Made by a program: the position numbers and the translations under genes
Assembly: GCA_020746875.1 (NCBI GenBank)
Contig: JAGTJL010000011.1
Location: forward strand, 1,178,001 to 1,242,000
Origin: Rhexocercosporidium sp. MPI-PUGE-AT-0058
Taxonomy: Eukaryota > Ascomycota > Leotiomycetes > Helotiales
Reading direction: 5' to 3'
DNA: 64,000 bases
The notes under the pieces: generated by a model
Seen by the model: the letters and a program-made list of their open reading frames with translations, nothing else
Databases searched by the model: none
What the model was told of the DNA's origin: nothing
In this document: positions 1-11,119 of the stretch, one piece after another
How positions within the stretch are numbered: position 1 is the first letter of the stretch
Layout of the letters: the number at the start of each line of letters is the position of its first letter

Positions 1-182
1 AGTTCGGCGTCTGTACGCCAGTGTCGACGGACGGGAAATGCGGATCGGCTTCTTCTGTGGGCGCAACGTGTGGAACGAGCTCTTTTGGTAGTTGCTGCTC
101 AGTGAAGGGAAACTGTGGCTCAACCGATGCGTTCTGTAAGACGAGCAATGCTTGTCAGCCAAACTTTGGCACATGTACGTAG
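1..182 (+). CDS. C-terminal end of a chitin-binding (CBM18) protein, partial
   Basis: The frame starting at base 3 is open from the window edge to TAG at 180-182 and gives 59 codons. It is cysteine-rich and follows the hevein/CBM18 chitin-recognition pattern: DGKCG, then a Cys, then FGSCCS, a GNCGS segment, and a closing CQ...FGTC. An extra FGVC at the very start looks like the end of a preceding module, so the protein probably has tandem CBM18 domains. In fungi such modules occur in secreted chitinases, chitin deacetylases and LysM/CBM18 proteins that bind chitin at the cell wall. The catalytic or LysM part lies outside the window, so the full protein cannot be named. Base composition is ordinary and there are no internal stops, unlike the RIP-mutated DNA that starts several hundred bases downstream. 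Confidence 0.8.
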   Translation, partial: FGVCTPVSTDGKCGSASSVGATCGTSSFGSCCSVKGNCGSTDAFCKTSNACQPNFGTCT

Positions 183-779
183 AAGGGATAGTTGTGCCTG
201 CATTGTTGTGGCTCTCAGCTGTAATCACGTTGTTTGAAGACAGCGGGAGAATGAGGTCGAGTTTAATGGTACTTCTCTGATCAACACGCTTTCTGTGTGT
301 ATCCGTCTGACTCTTTGTACTAGATGCGGCCGAATTGTCCTATTCTGGTGATCGACGTCCAGGATGTTGCGCTCGAAGCGTGTGACGCGACACGAGGTGT
401 CAGGGATAGCCATCTCGAAACAAAGTGGTGAAAACGAGTTGTCGACACAACATCTTAATACGACATCGACCATCAATACCAACTCTTTCCAAAGTCAACA
501 AACGGAAGCGAGACTCCGTGAAAAACACGAATCAAAAATCCCACAGCACCAATTTCCAGCATTCCGTCCACTAAGCCACGCCCAAACCACCCGAGAATAA
601 CCTTAAAACGCGCCTCTGATCCACCCAATCACACACGCCCCTCACCGCCACCCACGCACCAGCGGTCCCTATACTTCGTACAAGGATAAACTATTCCGGA
701 ATTCTAGTCAGTGCACTTTAGATGCTTGGCAATGCTGCTTTATTAACTTAAATTCCCCTAATATTTTGTATTTGCCCCT
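183..779. other. Intergenic, no gene recognised
   Basis: This is the 3' flank of the chitin-binding gene, with ordinary base composition. Short open frames on both strands (225-482 minus, 364-600 plus) overlap each other and resemble no family I know. The stretch from about 660 becomes AT-richer toward the mariner relic. Confidence 0.5.
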
Positions 780-781
780 TA

Positions 782-821
782 CGAACCTGGAAGCACGGGT
801 CCGTGCTCCACAGGGCATTTT
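782..821 (+). repeat. Left TIR of mariner relic
   Basis: This 40-bp arm pairs with 2039-2078 with one mismatch. It contains an internal palindrome around GCACGGGTCCGTGC. Confidence 0.8.
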
Positions 822-2038
822 CACATAGAATCATCAAAGTTAGGTATCAAAGCAGTATTTAATTCGGAGTAGACTACCTATGGCGCTGCATAAGTATTAT
901 TACCTAATGTTCCCGCTTTAAAATCAACTGATTAATTCAATCCTGTCGTATAGCCTCCTATTCCTCTTGTTATAGCTTAGCGCATCTCTGCTTTAGTTAT
1001 AGGTTGATAGGAACGTTTATATAAAGCTTGTTTAATCTAACGCTAGCACTTCTTAATCGGATTCATATTTAATAAAGTAAAAGGATAAGGTATAAGGATA
1101 ATCTCGTGTTTTGTACGGTACTGCGCATAATAATTCGTCGTCGACTTATGTCTATGAGCTGCATTTCCATCTTTTATAAATAATAGTTCCGCAAAAGGCC
1201 AAAGAGTATATATAATAAGGGCGAAAGCCTCTAGGATTCCTTAGATATACGGTTTTAGAAATTAATAAAGTTAATCCGATTATAAAAAGGCTCCTTTCTT
1301 GCCGTGGCTATTAGGAAAGATAAGTCGTGATTTATATTTATATTTAATTGCTCCTTACGCGTTAATAAGTGTCGTATGGCCTTTATAAAGTTAATGTTAA
1401 ATACAAGAATTACAGAATCGTTTTAATTGATTATAATTAATATTCTTTGTAACTCTTGCTTTCGTAGCTCGGCTATTAACGAGAAATATAATCTCGTTAC
1501 TCTAAAGAACCTTTAATCATTTTATAGTTTAAAATATATGTGCAATCGCTTATAAGAATCGAGCCTTAACCTGAACGAGTGTAAAATATAGCTTTAGCAT
1601 ATAATATAACGATAATAGCCTCGTTAATATATCCGGCGTTTGAGGGTATCTATAGAGTAAGCGAGCTTATATTCCTCCTGAACCTCTTATTAATTCATTA
1701 TTTATATATCTTACGTTTGTAATACGTATATAATAACTTTATTAACTTCTTTATCGGTCAAGAGAAAGGCAAGGCCTCTTCTAATTAGGCGAGCGCGTTC
1801 AAAGGTTATATAGCTAAGGATTTTACGAATCGTACTCTTAGAAAGAGGCTTACCGGTAGAAGGGTTCTTATATTATAATTAGAGGGCGCAAATCGGGACT
1901 TTTCCGTACTAGTGTAATTGGCGCATAGCCTCCTTGTATTTCGTAGCAATTTAGAAGCCTTTAATATGATACCAGTCGTCGAGGGGGGTATTGCAGCCAT
2001 AATTGCTGATTGAGAGGGTTTAGGGCTGCAAATTCGGT

Positions 2039-2078
2039 AAAATGCCCTGTGGAGCACGGACCTGTGCTTCCAGGTTCG
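2039..2078 (-). repeat. Right TIR of mariner relic
   Basis: Reverse complement of 782-821 with a single mismatch; followed by TA at 2079-2080. Confidence 0.8.
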
Positions 2079-2080
2079 TA

Positions 2081-2545
2081 AGGTAGGCTTTACGGCTCGA
2101 ACGGTGTTTTTGCGGAGTTAATTGGTGAGCTATTGTGTACAAGACTTAATTAGGGGTGAGGTTTAACTGAAGGGCAATATCGCTTTAGGTCCGACTGGCG
2201 TCAAAAAAGAGAGTTTGATATTGCATCGTTATCGCAAGTCGTTTATTTTCGTGAAATCTTTGGCATAAGTATATTCAATGTTGGCTCCATGTTGAATTCC
2301 AGTAATTTGAGCTCAAAAAGCGGCGAATTAACATTCAAATATCATTGGGTGTACCCCTTGTATAATACCCTTGTAAGGGTGCGTTATGTGTGTTACATTG
2401 CATTATACCAGGTTTTGGGCTTTATTCGCGCGTTGAGATATACATAGCGTAGTGCGTAGTTAAAAGTATATAGATAGCTTGCTTCGGCGGCTTTTGCCTT
2501 CGCCCTCGAATACTAATGGATTTATTCAATTCCTTCTTTTGTTTC
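2081..2545. other. Intergenic, no gene recognised
   Basis: Ordinary to AT-rich sequence between the mariner relic and the first interspersed repeat. I see no open frame of family character and no clear repeat. Confidence 0.45.
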
Positions 2546-3278
2546 ATCTGCAAAAAAATCGAGAAGCGGACGTCCGCCAACGGCGCCAAAAGCGCCATTT
2601 TGGCGCTTTTGGAGCCAAAGTTGCATGTCGAAAATTTTGGGGACAGTTTCTCACCATAGTAAATTAAAAGCGCGCCGAAAGCGCCGAAATAGACTAGCGT
2701 AATATAGCCCCATTTTTAAAAATGGGGCTATATTATTTATTTTATTTAATATATTAATAAGGTATATAAAAGTATTAGTAATATTAATAATATATTAATA
2801 ATATTAATAATATATTAATAACAGTTATAATAATATTAATAAATATGCCTCTTATAACGCCCGATTAGGGCTAGGGCCGGCTAGCGTGCGCATATAATTT
2901 ACCCGAAACGAACGATTTTCTTATTATAATTTTTTTAGCGTGAATATTCATAGCGTAAGAGCTTTAGCGAGACTAGTTTTTAAGACGTGCTCGACGAAAT
3001 ATAAACGAAAGTTAAAAATAACGCTAATCTAACCGGATTCGGTTAGTAAAAAACGCTAAGATATTTTTTTAATAAAATTATAATATTTTAACGTTTAAAT
3101 TATATTTATAAAAATTACTTAATTAGGCTTAGCGTATATTAAAATAAACTGGCGCTTTTAACACCAGCGACCGATTCAAATTTAAAAAGGCGGCTTTAGG
3201 CGTTAAAGGCGGCCTTTTAGCGAAAATGGCGAAAATAGCGGATTTGATTTCTGGGCGTCCGCGAAATTTTTTGCTGAT
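2546..3278 (+). repeat. Interspersed repeat A, copy 1, with imperfect terminal inverted repeats
   Basis: This 733-bp block is closely similar, end to end, to 39669-40419. The ends are inverted-like: the left begins CTGCAAAAAAATCG and the right, read in reverse, CAGCAAAAAATTTCG; both arms then contain a GCGGACG(T/C)CC core. Just inside the left end is a cluster of GGCGC/GCGCC palindromes (2580-2620), and near the right end several GGCGAAAA-like units. No transposase frame is visible, so a non-autonomous DNA transposon is the likeliest class. I could not find a convincing target-site duplication for either copy, so the class remains open. Confidence 0.6.
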
Positions 3279-3283
3279 GTTCT

Positions 3284-3985
3284 GTCCCTTAATCCATTAT
3301 CAGCGTTTTGACAAATTACTCATATTACTTAAGTAATACTTTACTCTACTCAAGTAATACTCAAGTAATATTACACGTGACTTCTAAACGTAGATTTTAC
3401 TTAGATATAAAGAATTATATATCAAACAAGCAATATATTAAATACTAAAGAGGTTCTCTTCGCTATCTACTAGCTTCTCTCCGGCTTTAGTTAATAACTT
3501 AAGCTTTACTCGTGTAATAGGTTAAAGCTGTAAGAGTAGAGCTGCAAGATCACGTGTAAGACAAGGGGTATAAAGGGAGCTTCAGGGGGCGTATATATGC
3601 TTATCTTAATTAGCTTTCTAATATTTTAAACAGTTTCTTTAGTAAAAGTTAATATTATATTATATTTAATAAGCTTAATAGCAAGAGCCTTACCTAAACA
3701 AGTATAGATCCCGCTAAACATTAACTTTAGTCACGTGACCTAATACTCGAGTATTACTCTACTCTACTTGAGTAATTACTCGAGTAAAGTAAAGTAATGG
3801 GAAAATGGCTTGACTAGAGTAGAGTAATAGTCATTACTCTATTCTATTCTACTCAATCAAAACGCTGTCCATTATCCCTTAATCCATTGTCCTTAAATCC
3901 ATTGGCCTAAATCTATTATCCTTAAATCTATTATCCTTTAATCCATCGTCCTTAAATCCCTTAGCTTTAAATTCCTTTAGCTAAG
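3284..3985 (+). repeat. Short tandem array of TTAAATCCATT-type units, split by a MITE
   Basis: Units of about 14-15 bp (CCTTAAATCCATTGT and variants) run from about 3868 to 3985. A partial unit lies at 3284-3300, to the left of the hAT-like element, so the array was interrupted by that insertion. Confidence 0.6.
3301..3867. mobile_element. hAT-like MITE with 8-bp TSD
   Basis: The element begins CAGCGTTTTGA and ends with the inverted TCAAAACGCTG. It is flanked by direct repeats TCCATTAT at 3293-3300 and 3868-3875. CAG-starting short TIRs and 8-bp duplications are typical of hAT elements. Near both ends are many short subterminal motifs of ACTCAAGTAAT / ATTACTCGAGT type, the kind of sites hAT transposases bind. 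There is no open reading frame of note, so it is non-autonomous. Because the target is itself a short tandem repeat, part of the TSD match could come from the array. Confidence 0.75.
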
Positions 3986-4399
3986 CGCAAAGAAATTATC
4001 TAAAATCTAAGTTATATCTTAGCTCGTCTTCGCAAGTTATATATCCATTATATAATATCAGAACTCGGCATCCCTGCATCAGCTCGTTTATTTTTCGGGC
4101 TTATTTCTGATTTGGTAACTGGCCTTAATATAATAGAATAAAGCTTTATCAAAATTATTATTCTTTAAAGCTGCAAAGTTATTCGTTTGCTTCTTCTTTT
4201 TATATACGTCTGTCGCTATAAGAAATAATATTAATAGAAATTATACTCTTAAGAATTAATTCTAAACCTTTTTTCAAACCTAAATATAACAGAAGTCCTT
4301 ATTACTAATAGATACTTTATATCCCTATTTAAAGAATTCTCTAATATCGCTAATAAATAGGTCGATTAAGCTTGTATAAATAGTATCGTAACTTTTATT
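3986..4399. other. AT-rich spacer, no gene recognised
   Basis: AT-rich sequence between the tandem array and Gypsy-1. I see no coding frame or repeat that I can support. Confidence 0.4.
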
Positions 4400-4404
4400 A
4401 TATT

Positions 4405-4660
4405 TATTACGGCTGGCTAGAGGTTAATACGGTGTAAAAGATAGCTTTATATTTGGACTTAAAGCTACGCTTAAAATTAAAAAGAAAAAATAAAAAGAAA
4501 AAGGAAAGCTCTTTATAAAAGGAAGCTTTAGTATAAATACACAAAAGGTCCCCCTAGCCTTTCCCGATTAGGCCTAACGCCATAGTTGCTATGTTAAGGC
4601 AATGCTACGAGCGATGCCGAGCTCGCTCGGTTAAAATATAAGGCTTAAGGAATCGTAATA
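4405..4660 (-). repeat. Gypsy-1 3' LTR
   Basis: 256 bp, same length as 10859-11114 and differing from it mainly by transitions. The pol frame stops exactly at its inner border (stop at 4661-4663 on the minus strand). Confidence 0.92.
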
Positions 4661-7600
4661 TTACTTCTCCCTCCCGAAAAATTACGTTTTTATAATTATA
4701 ATTATAATAATATCGTCTTTTAAGTCGTTATAGTCGTCGACACCGGCGTTATATGCTTTTAGTTACTTAAGTAATATTAGTAAAAGACTTTTAGCGTTAA
4801 AATGTTTTAAGTAAAAACGTTTAATTGTATAAAGTGCTATTATAACGTTAAAACACGGGTACTACTTTAGGTCTTCGTCGGCACTTAGCTATTTAATACG
4901 GTATAAGAGCTTATTCCGTATTACCTTTAAGCTTAATATAACTTTAATTTCTTATTTGTCTTAGTTTAATAAGAGCTGGATTAGCGCCGGCGTTTGTCTT
5001 ACTTATCTTAATAAGGGATTGTTAATATACTTCCGTAGCGAATAAGTATGAAATACGGGGTATATAGTTTAATTTATTAATAGCTTTATTTTTTAACTCT
5101 CTTTTTCTTTTAAGAGTACTTTAATTAAGTTATATTATTTATTAAAGAGTTTCTTTAAAGGACGGTCGATATTCTAGTTCCGAGTGTCAATTAACACTAA
5201 GTCACTAACGTCTTAATCGATAGCGCGCCGACTATAATTAATTAAACGTTTCATTTTCTTTTATTAAGCCTTTAGCGACGATTATATAACTTTTATAACC
5301 TCCTTTATACGTGAGGCGACTTATAAAGCCTTTTCATAATTGAGCTTTTTTATTGCCGTAATTAATAATTTTAGGTTTATTAAGTCCTAAGAAGTCCTTA
5401 ACTTTACGCCGTTAAATAATTAAAAAGGCGTGAGGTTATTAAGAGACTTATAAAGTAAAGTAAATTACGTAATATTTATAATAAATAAGAGGTCACTTTA
5501 ATTATTTTAATAATAATAATAAAAAAGGCGGAGCCGTTACTTAATATATTAATTTATTATTTTAGTTTAGCCGTCGATATTAAGGTTATATGCCGTCGTA
5601 AGGTTAACTTTAATGCCGAATATACGGCAATACTCCTTTTAAAAAGAGGAGACAAATTAAGGACTTCGGTTTAAGATAATAAACTCTAATATGCCGAAAT
5701 AATAAATTTAATAAATAAGGAAGAAGGTAGTTATTCTTTTAGCTATAATTATGTCGTGGTAAGGTATTAAGACCGGTTTTTTAAATAAGCGGTCTACGAT
5801 AATTATAATAAAATTAAAATTGTTTTTATTTAATAGTAATTTCGTAAAATCTATTATAAAATATTAATATAGCCGAGCGGGAATAAGCAAAGGGTATAGA
5901 AAACTAAGTATTTTGTCTCTTTTAGCTTTTGATTTAAAGTAACTATAATTCGCTATATAGCGGCTTACGTTAATAAAAAGGCTATTTTAATAATATTTTT
6001 AGCTTAATATAACCTTTATCTTTCCGATTCCGGCATAAGCAACTAAGAGTTACGAGTATATATAACGTAATAACGACGTGCGAAGCTCCGGCGGTTTTAT
6101 AAGCACTTCCAGACGGCTTTAAAAAAAAAGCTTATCATTCGACAGCTCGTAATTTAAGTCGTTCTCGCGGGCTCGTTGTCGAAAAAGCTTTAATAAAGGA
6201 GATTTTTTATTAACCGTAAGCACTTAATTAATTACGTCGTATTTAATAATATTATATATAATTATAAAGTTAAGGCCTAGCTCTTCCGCGGCAAGTGCTT
6301 CTAAGTCAATTAATACGTAATCTTAATCTAGAACTTATTTTATTTCCTACTTTACTTTTTAGTTTACCTCTTAGTTTACTTTTACGGGAGCTAAAGAAGT
6401 AACTAAAGTAGCGGCCGTACGACTACTCCGTATATATTGTCTTAGGATTTCTAATTAAGCGCTTTACGTTATTATTGAACGGAGAGTAGTTTCGTAAGGG
6501 AAAGGTATATTTAAATACTTTAATTAAGCGGCCTTAATTAAAAGACGTTTTTTTCTTAAAAGTGTTTTATTTATTAATTTAATTATTTGTTTAAGAAACC
6601 TCGCTTAATATATTTTTCGATTAAGTAGTTGCGACGGCTTAAAAAAGTCGACGGCTATTAGCTGGAAGTCAGCGGTAACTAGAAGGTCGATTTTATCGTC
6701 TGTAATAAATTATTAATTATAAATAGCTTACTTACGAGCCTTTATTATTATAAGGTTTTAATTTCTTTAAAAGAAAGTATCAATAAGAGTATTTATAATC
6801 TCGGTATAATATATAATTATGAAATAGAATTCCGCGAAGAACTCGGCTTAACGTGCTTACTTAGCCGTAAGGTCCTTAATAATTATAAAATACTTTAAAG
6901 CTCGGTAATTTATATATATATAAACGTTTTTTTAAGTACTTAATAATTTTAGGCGGTATTATTTAAACGACTAAAAGATCGTTAATATTTCTTTATCGTA
7001 GATTAAGTAATTGAGCTCGAGATCCGCTATAGTCTTAGAAAAGTACTTTATAAGGTAGAAAATGCCGTTTTTTTAAAGTTGAAATAATACGCTAATAACG
7101 ACTCCGTCAAAAGAGTCGGTTTTTAGCTGTATTTGCTTTATTAAGTTATAATAATAAAAAATTAATATAAATTAAAGAGCTTTTTAAAGAGTTTCTTACG
7201 CGTTTTTATAAGCGTTATCGAAGTTAAAGAGCACGTCTTTCCCGGTAAGTATTATAAGGAATCGAGCGATACGATTATAATCTTTAATAAATTAATAATA
7301 AAAATTATAAAAACTAAAATAACTTTATACGTTACGTACGTTATTAACGTATTTCTAGTTCTTAATTACGCTAACCTTTTCTAGGTTTACTTTTATATTA
7401 TCGACGCTAATAATAAAACTTAAAAACTTTATCTTTTATATATTAAACTTAAACTTCTTAATATCGACTTAAAGTCCGTGCGCTTATAATATTATTATTA
7501 CTTTCTTAACGTAAATCTCGTGCTCTTCGGGAGTCGACGAATATATAAGAATATTATTTATATAAATCGCGTAAAAGTCGTTTAAATATTTTATTAAAAT

Positions 7601-9300
7601 ATCGTTAATAAAACGCTAAAAAGTCGCCGGGCTATTCGTAAAGCCAAAGGAAAGGACTTTATACTTATACGTATTATATTAAGTACAGAAAGTCGTATAA
7701 TCTTCGCTTTCGGGGGATATATAAATATAATAAAAGGCTTATTAAATATTAAGTTTTATAAAGACTTTTATTTTATAAATATAAACTATTATCTTATTAA
7801 TTAAAGGAATTAAATATAAATCCTTTTTTAATAAAGTATTTAGCTTCCGGTAGTCGATATAAAGCCGGAGACTGCCGTCGGCCTTTTTAGCGAAAAGAAT
7901 AAAGGCCGTATATAATATATTAAAGAGCTTAATAAAACTTTTATATAAGTTGTCGATAATATATCGCTTAGTCTTTAATAGCTATTCTTTAGTCATACGC
8001 CGGAGAGGTTTAAAGAATAAGTCGTTCTTTTTAATAAACTTAATTTAATAGTTTACGCTTTAGCGGTGCGCGAGTAATTCGTCGAAGGCTCGCCGGGAGA
8101 AGAGAAGAATATATTTTTAATACTTTGCCGAAAGCTTTTTACTTATTAACTTATCGTTTTATACGTATTTGACTTTTAAGGCTTCTTTTAAAGTTAAGTC
8201 TTTATTTATTAATATAAGCTCGATATTTAATTAATTTAAGGCTTTTTATTAGCGGCGAGTTAGCTTTTAATTGATTTTCTATATTAATATTATAAAGGTT
8301 TCTACTTTATTCTTTCTGGCTTTCTTAAGTTAAAAGTACGTCGTAAATATTATTATTGCCGATATTAAGAAAATCTTTATAATAAGCGTTATAAGCTAGT
8401 GATTCGTCGGGGAGACTTTATAAGTCCTTCTGTTTTTAAATAATAATCTTAGATTACGGGATATTAAAAGATTTAATTAGTTTTTTATAATACGTAAGCG
8501 CTTCTTAACCTTTTTAATAAAGCTCGAGGGTCGAGTCGGCGAGACGCTAGTTATAAGTCGTATAAAGACTTTAGACTTAAGGGAATCGTTAAGTGCCGTA
8601 ATTTTAACTTACTTTCGGCGATAATTATTTAAGTTTAAGAAGGCGTCCTTTCGTTTTATATTAAGTTAATAAGACTTAACGATTAGTTTATCGAAACGGT
8701 TAATATTAACGAAAACTCGCTAATCGAAGTACGGCTATACGGGTATATTTAAAAGCTATTTTAATCGGTTACGGTTCTTTATATATAACTACTTTAAGTC
8801 GTAATGCTCGAGGAATTTCCGGCTAATTAAGACGTCGGTGTTTCTTAAGTTAATTATTAAGAAAGGAAAGTTAATTCGCCGGTAATTAATAATTAAAATA
8901 AGTAAAACAGCCGTATCGATTAGCTTGCCTTTCTTATTATTATAATTAGTTAAGACGATTAGCTAAAAGAGTATTATAAAAAGAAATATTAAATTATTTA
9001 ACGAGTCGGTATATAAAGGAAGTCTTAATTATATTGAAAATATTTACTTTATTATTAATATACGTAAATATTTTAATAAAAAATCTATTCATTTTTAATT
9101 TAATATTAATTAAGAATTATCGTCTTTTAATAAGAATACAGAAATTAAATATTAAGTCCTTTTATAAGTTATAGCTTACGCCGAAATATAAGTCTTTATT
9201 ACGGCTTAAGAGTTTTTTAAAAGCTCGTCGCTTTTTAATTCTTTACTTACGATTAACTCAGAAATTGATTTATTAAGAGTTTAATCTCTTCGGCGCTTAA
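4661..9300 (-). pseudogene. Gypsy-1 pol (protease, RT, RNase H, integrase, chromodomain), RIP-disrupted
   Basis: On the minus strand the RT is clear. Near 7690-7620 there is a degenerate KVLSFGFTNSPATF block, and at about 7570-7535 YINNILIYS corresponds to the catalytic Y(I/V)DDILIYS, both Asp codons read as Asn (GAT to AAT is a RIP-type change). Connection and RNase H follow. The integrase core is at about 5800-5480, with a VDRLFKKP start, NRSP..FVSSF (DRGPQF type) and TAYN..IDG.TE (AYHPQTDGQTE type). A chromodomain lies at about 4990-4700, with a YRIK.LSADED core and a DDYNDLKDD tail, and the frame ends at the LTR. Protease remains are at about 8700-9100. Gag should lie between there and 10858 but is too degraded to delimit. 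Confidence 0.85.
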
Positions 9301-10858
9301 GGCAGTCGTTAGTTTAGTGATTAGTTTTATTATAATAAAAGCAAGTATTAAAAGAGACGTCTTTAGGAGTAAGAAGCGGTATAAGAGACTTAAGGCGACG
9401 GAGGAACGGCGCCGGGGATAGCGAGCGCGGGCGAACCTCTGGCGATAGTTTATAAATTAATATTAGAAGTCTTTATATTATTATAACTAGCGTAAAAGAG
9501 GTTACACGCTAGCCTTCCTTTTTAAAAATACCGCGCGTATTATAATTATTAAAAGTAATATTAGCTTAGGCCTTACGAGTCGTTACGGCTTTTTTTAATG
9601 CAATATTACGGGATTCTTAATCTATAATAATTAAGAATTTATTTAAAACTGTGTAATTTCCGTTTATTTTGTATTTCTTTATGTAAATTATACGCTTAAA
9701 GGCCGGAGAGACCTTTTCGCATACGTCCTCGAACTAACGGGAGCGAGCAATCTTATTAGTAATAATATAAGAAGTGAATTTAATTTAGAAATCGTTATAA
9801 GTTATATTACTTATTAATAGCTGGTAATACATTCTTTTAATAGCTTAAACTCGGTTATAATTAAAGAATCGCTAGTTTAAAGCCGTTAAAACGTCGGCAA
9901 TAGTCTTAAAAGTATCGATAAATTCGGGGTCTATATATTAAAAGATAATAGTCTTTGCCTCGCTAATAATATATTAAAAGTAAGCCTTAACTTATAATAT
10001 TCTACTCTTAAAATTACTTAAGTATTCTTTTATAAATAGTTTTATTTTTATTTTTTAAATATCGTACTTAATATTACTTTTATAATCGTTAAAAGGGATA
10101 TAAGAGTACTTAACTTTAAAAGGCTTTATAGCTTAAACCGAATTGTTTAGCTTTAATAAATAATAATCGGTAATCGGCTAGAAGTCCGCCGTAAGAACAC
10201 GTACCGATCGATCGCTTTAAGAGGAAGGAGTATAAGTCTTTTAGCGGGGGTTATTAAGAGTATATTAATCGAGGGCTTACTTAACAGCGGTAATAATAAT
10301 AAAACTAACGGAGATCTCGATTAATTAATTTACTTTTACTTATTAAGCGGGGGTAAGGCCTTTTATAATAACGGTAAGCTTTAGCGAAGCGTTAAAGTAA
10401 TTTTAAGGTTTATTCTCCGAGTCGGAATCGAGTTCTTTAAAGTTATCGAGTTCTTTTATAAGAGTTTCGACTAAAAGGATAAAGGTATTAATAAAGCTTA
10501 GCCGTAAGAAAGCGCTTCTTTTTTTAAAGCTTCGCCGACAGGGAAGAAAAGTCGGAAGAAGTAATAATACGAGGTAAAGAAGTGTTTAAGATTATTAATC
10601 GATTTATTAATTAAATATAAGTCGAAGTCGAAGTTCGAAGTCGAATAGCGCGCGTTAAGTTGTATAAGGTAAGTTAACGGCAGGAGGTTTTTTAGCTTTT
10701 TTTAAAGTAATTTATTATTAATAAAGAAGTACTTATTTATTAAATAAGCTAAAGTATTAAGGTTCGTCGTTAATTTACTTTAAGGGCAGGAAGACGTAAC
10801 GCGTAAGACTTAATAAAATATAACGTTTTATAATAAAGGGGTTTTTAGTCTTTTTTTA

Positions 10859-11114
10859 TATTACGGCTAACTAAAGGTTAATACGATATAAGAAATAGCT
10901 TTATATTTAGACTTAAAACTACGCTTAAAATTAAAAAGAAAAGATAAAAAGAAAAAGAAGAGCTCTTTATAAGAGGGAGCTCTAGTATAAATACATAAAG
11001 GGTCCCCTTATCCTTTCCCGATTAGGCCTAGCGCTATGGTTGCTATGCCAAGGCAATGCTACGAGCGATGCCGAGCTCGCTTAGTTAGAATACGAGGCTC
11101 AGGGAATTGTAATA
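10859..11114 (-). repeat. Gypsy-1 5' LTR
   Basis: 256 bp, partner of 4405-4660, followed by the ATATT target duplication at 11115-11119. Confidence 0.92.
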
Positions 11115-11119
11115 ATATT

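Larger units (their letters stand above)
782..2078 (-). mobile_element. RIP-degraded Tc1/mariner transposon with 40-bp TIRs
   Basis: Arms at 782-821 and 2039-2078 are inverted copies matching at 39 of 40 positions (start CGAACCTGG). Each is flanked by TA (780-781 and 2079-2080), the usual Tc1/mariner target duplication; the match also extends CCT/AGG outside the TA, so the exact end is uncertain. Read on the minus strand, the interior gives a broken transposase of the DDE_3/IS630-mariner type. Around 1130-1200 there is a DGNAAH-like motif, and around 1060-1080 a degenerate NMNPIKKC motif corresponding to the SPDxNPIE catalytic block. Many TAA/TAG stops and an AT-rich interior indicate RIP. 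The arms, rich in GC and palindromic, have stayed recognisable. The element is inactive. Confidence 0.78.
4405..11114 (-). mobile_element. Gypsy-1: full-length RIP-mutated Ty3/gypsy chromovirus
   Basis: A 6710-bp element with 256-bp LTRs at 4405-4660 and 10859-11114. The LTR ends read TATTAC...GTAATA, which is TGTTAC...GTAACA after C-to-T/G-to-A change. The 5-bp target duplication ATATT is identical at 4400-4404 and 11115-11119. Coding is on the minus strand, so the right LTR is the 5' LTR. Protease, reverse transcriptase, RNase H, integrase and chromodomain remains are recognisable in that order, but with many stops. Both LTRs carry independent transitions, as expected from RIP. The element is dead but structurally complete. 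Confidence 0.93.
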
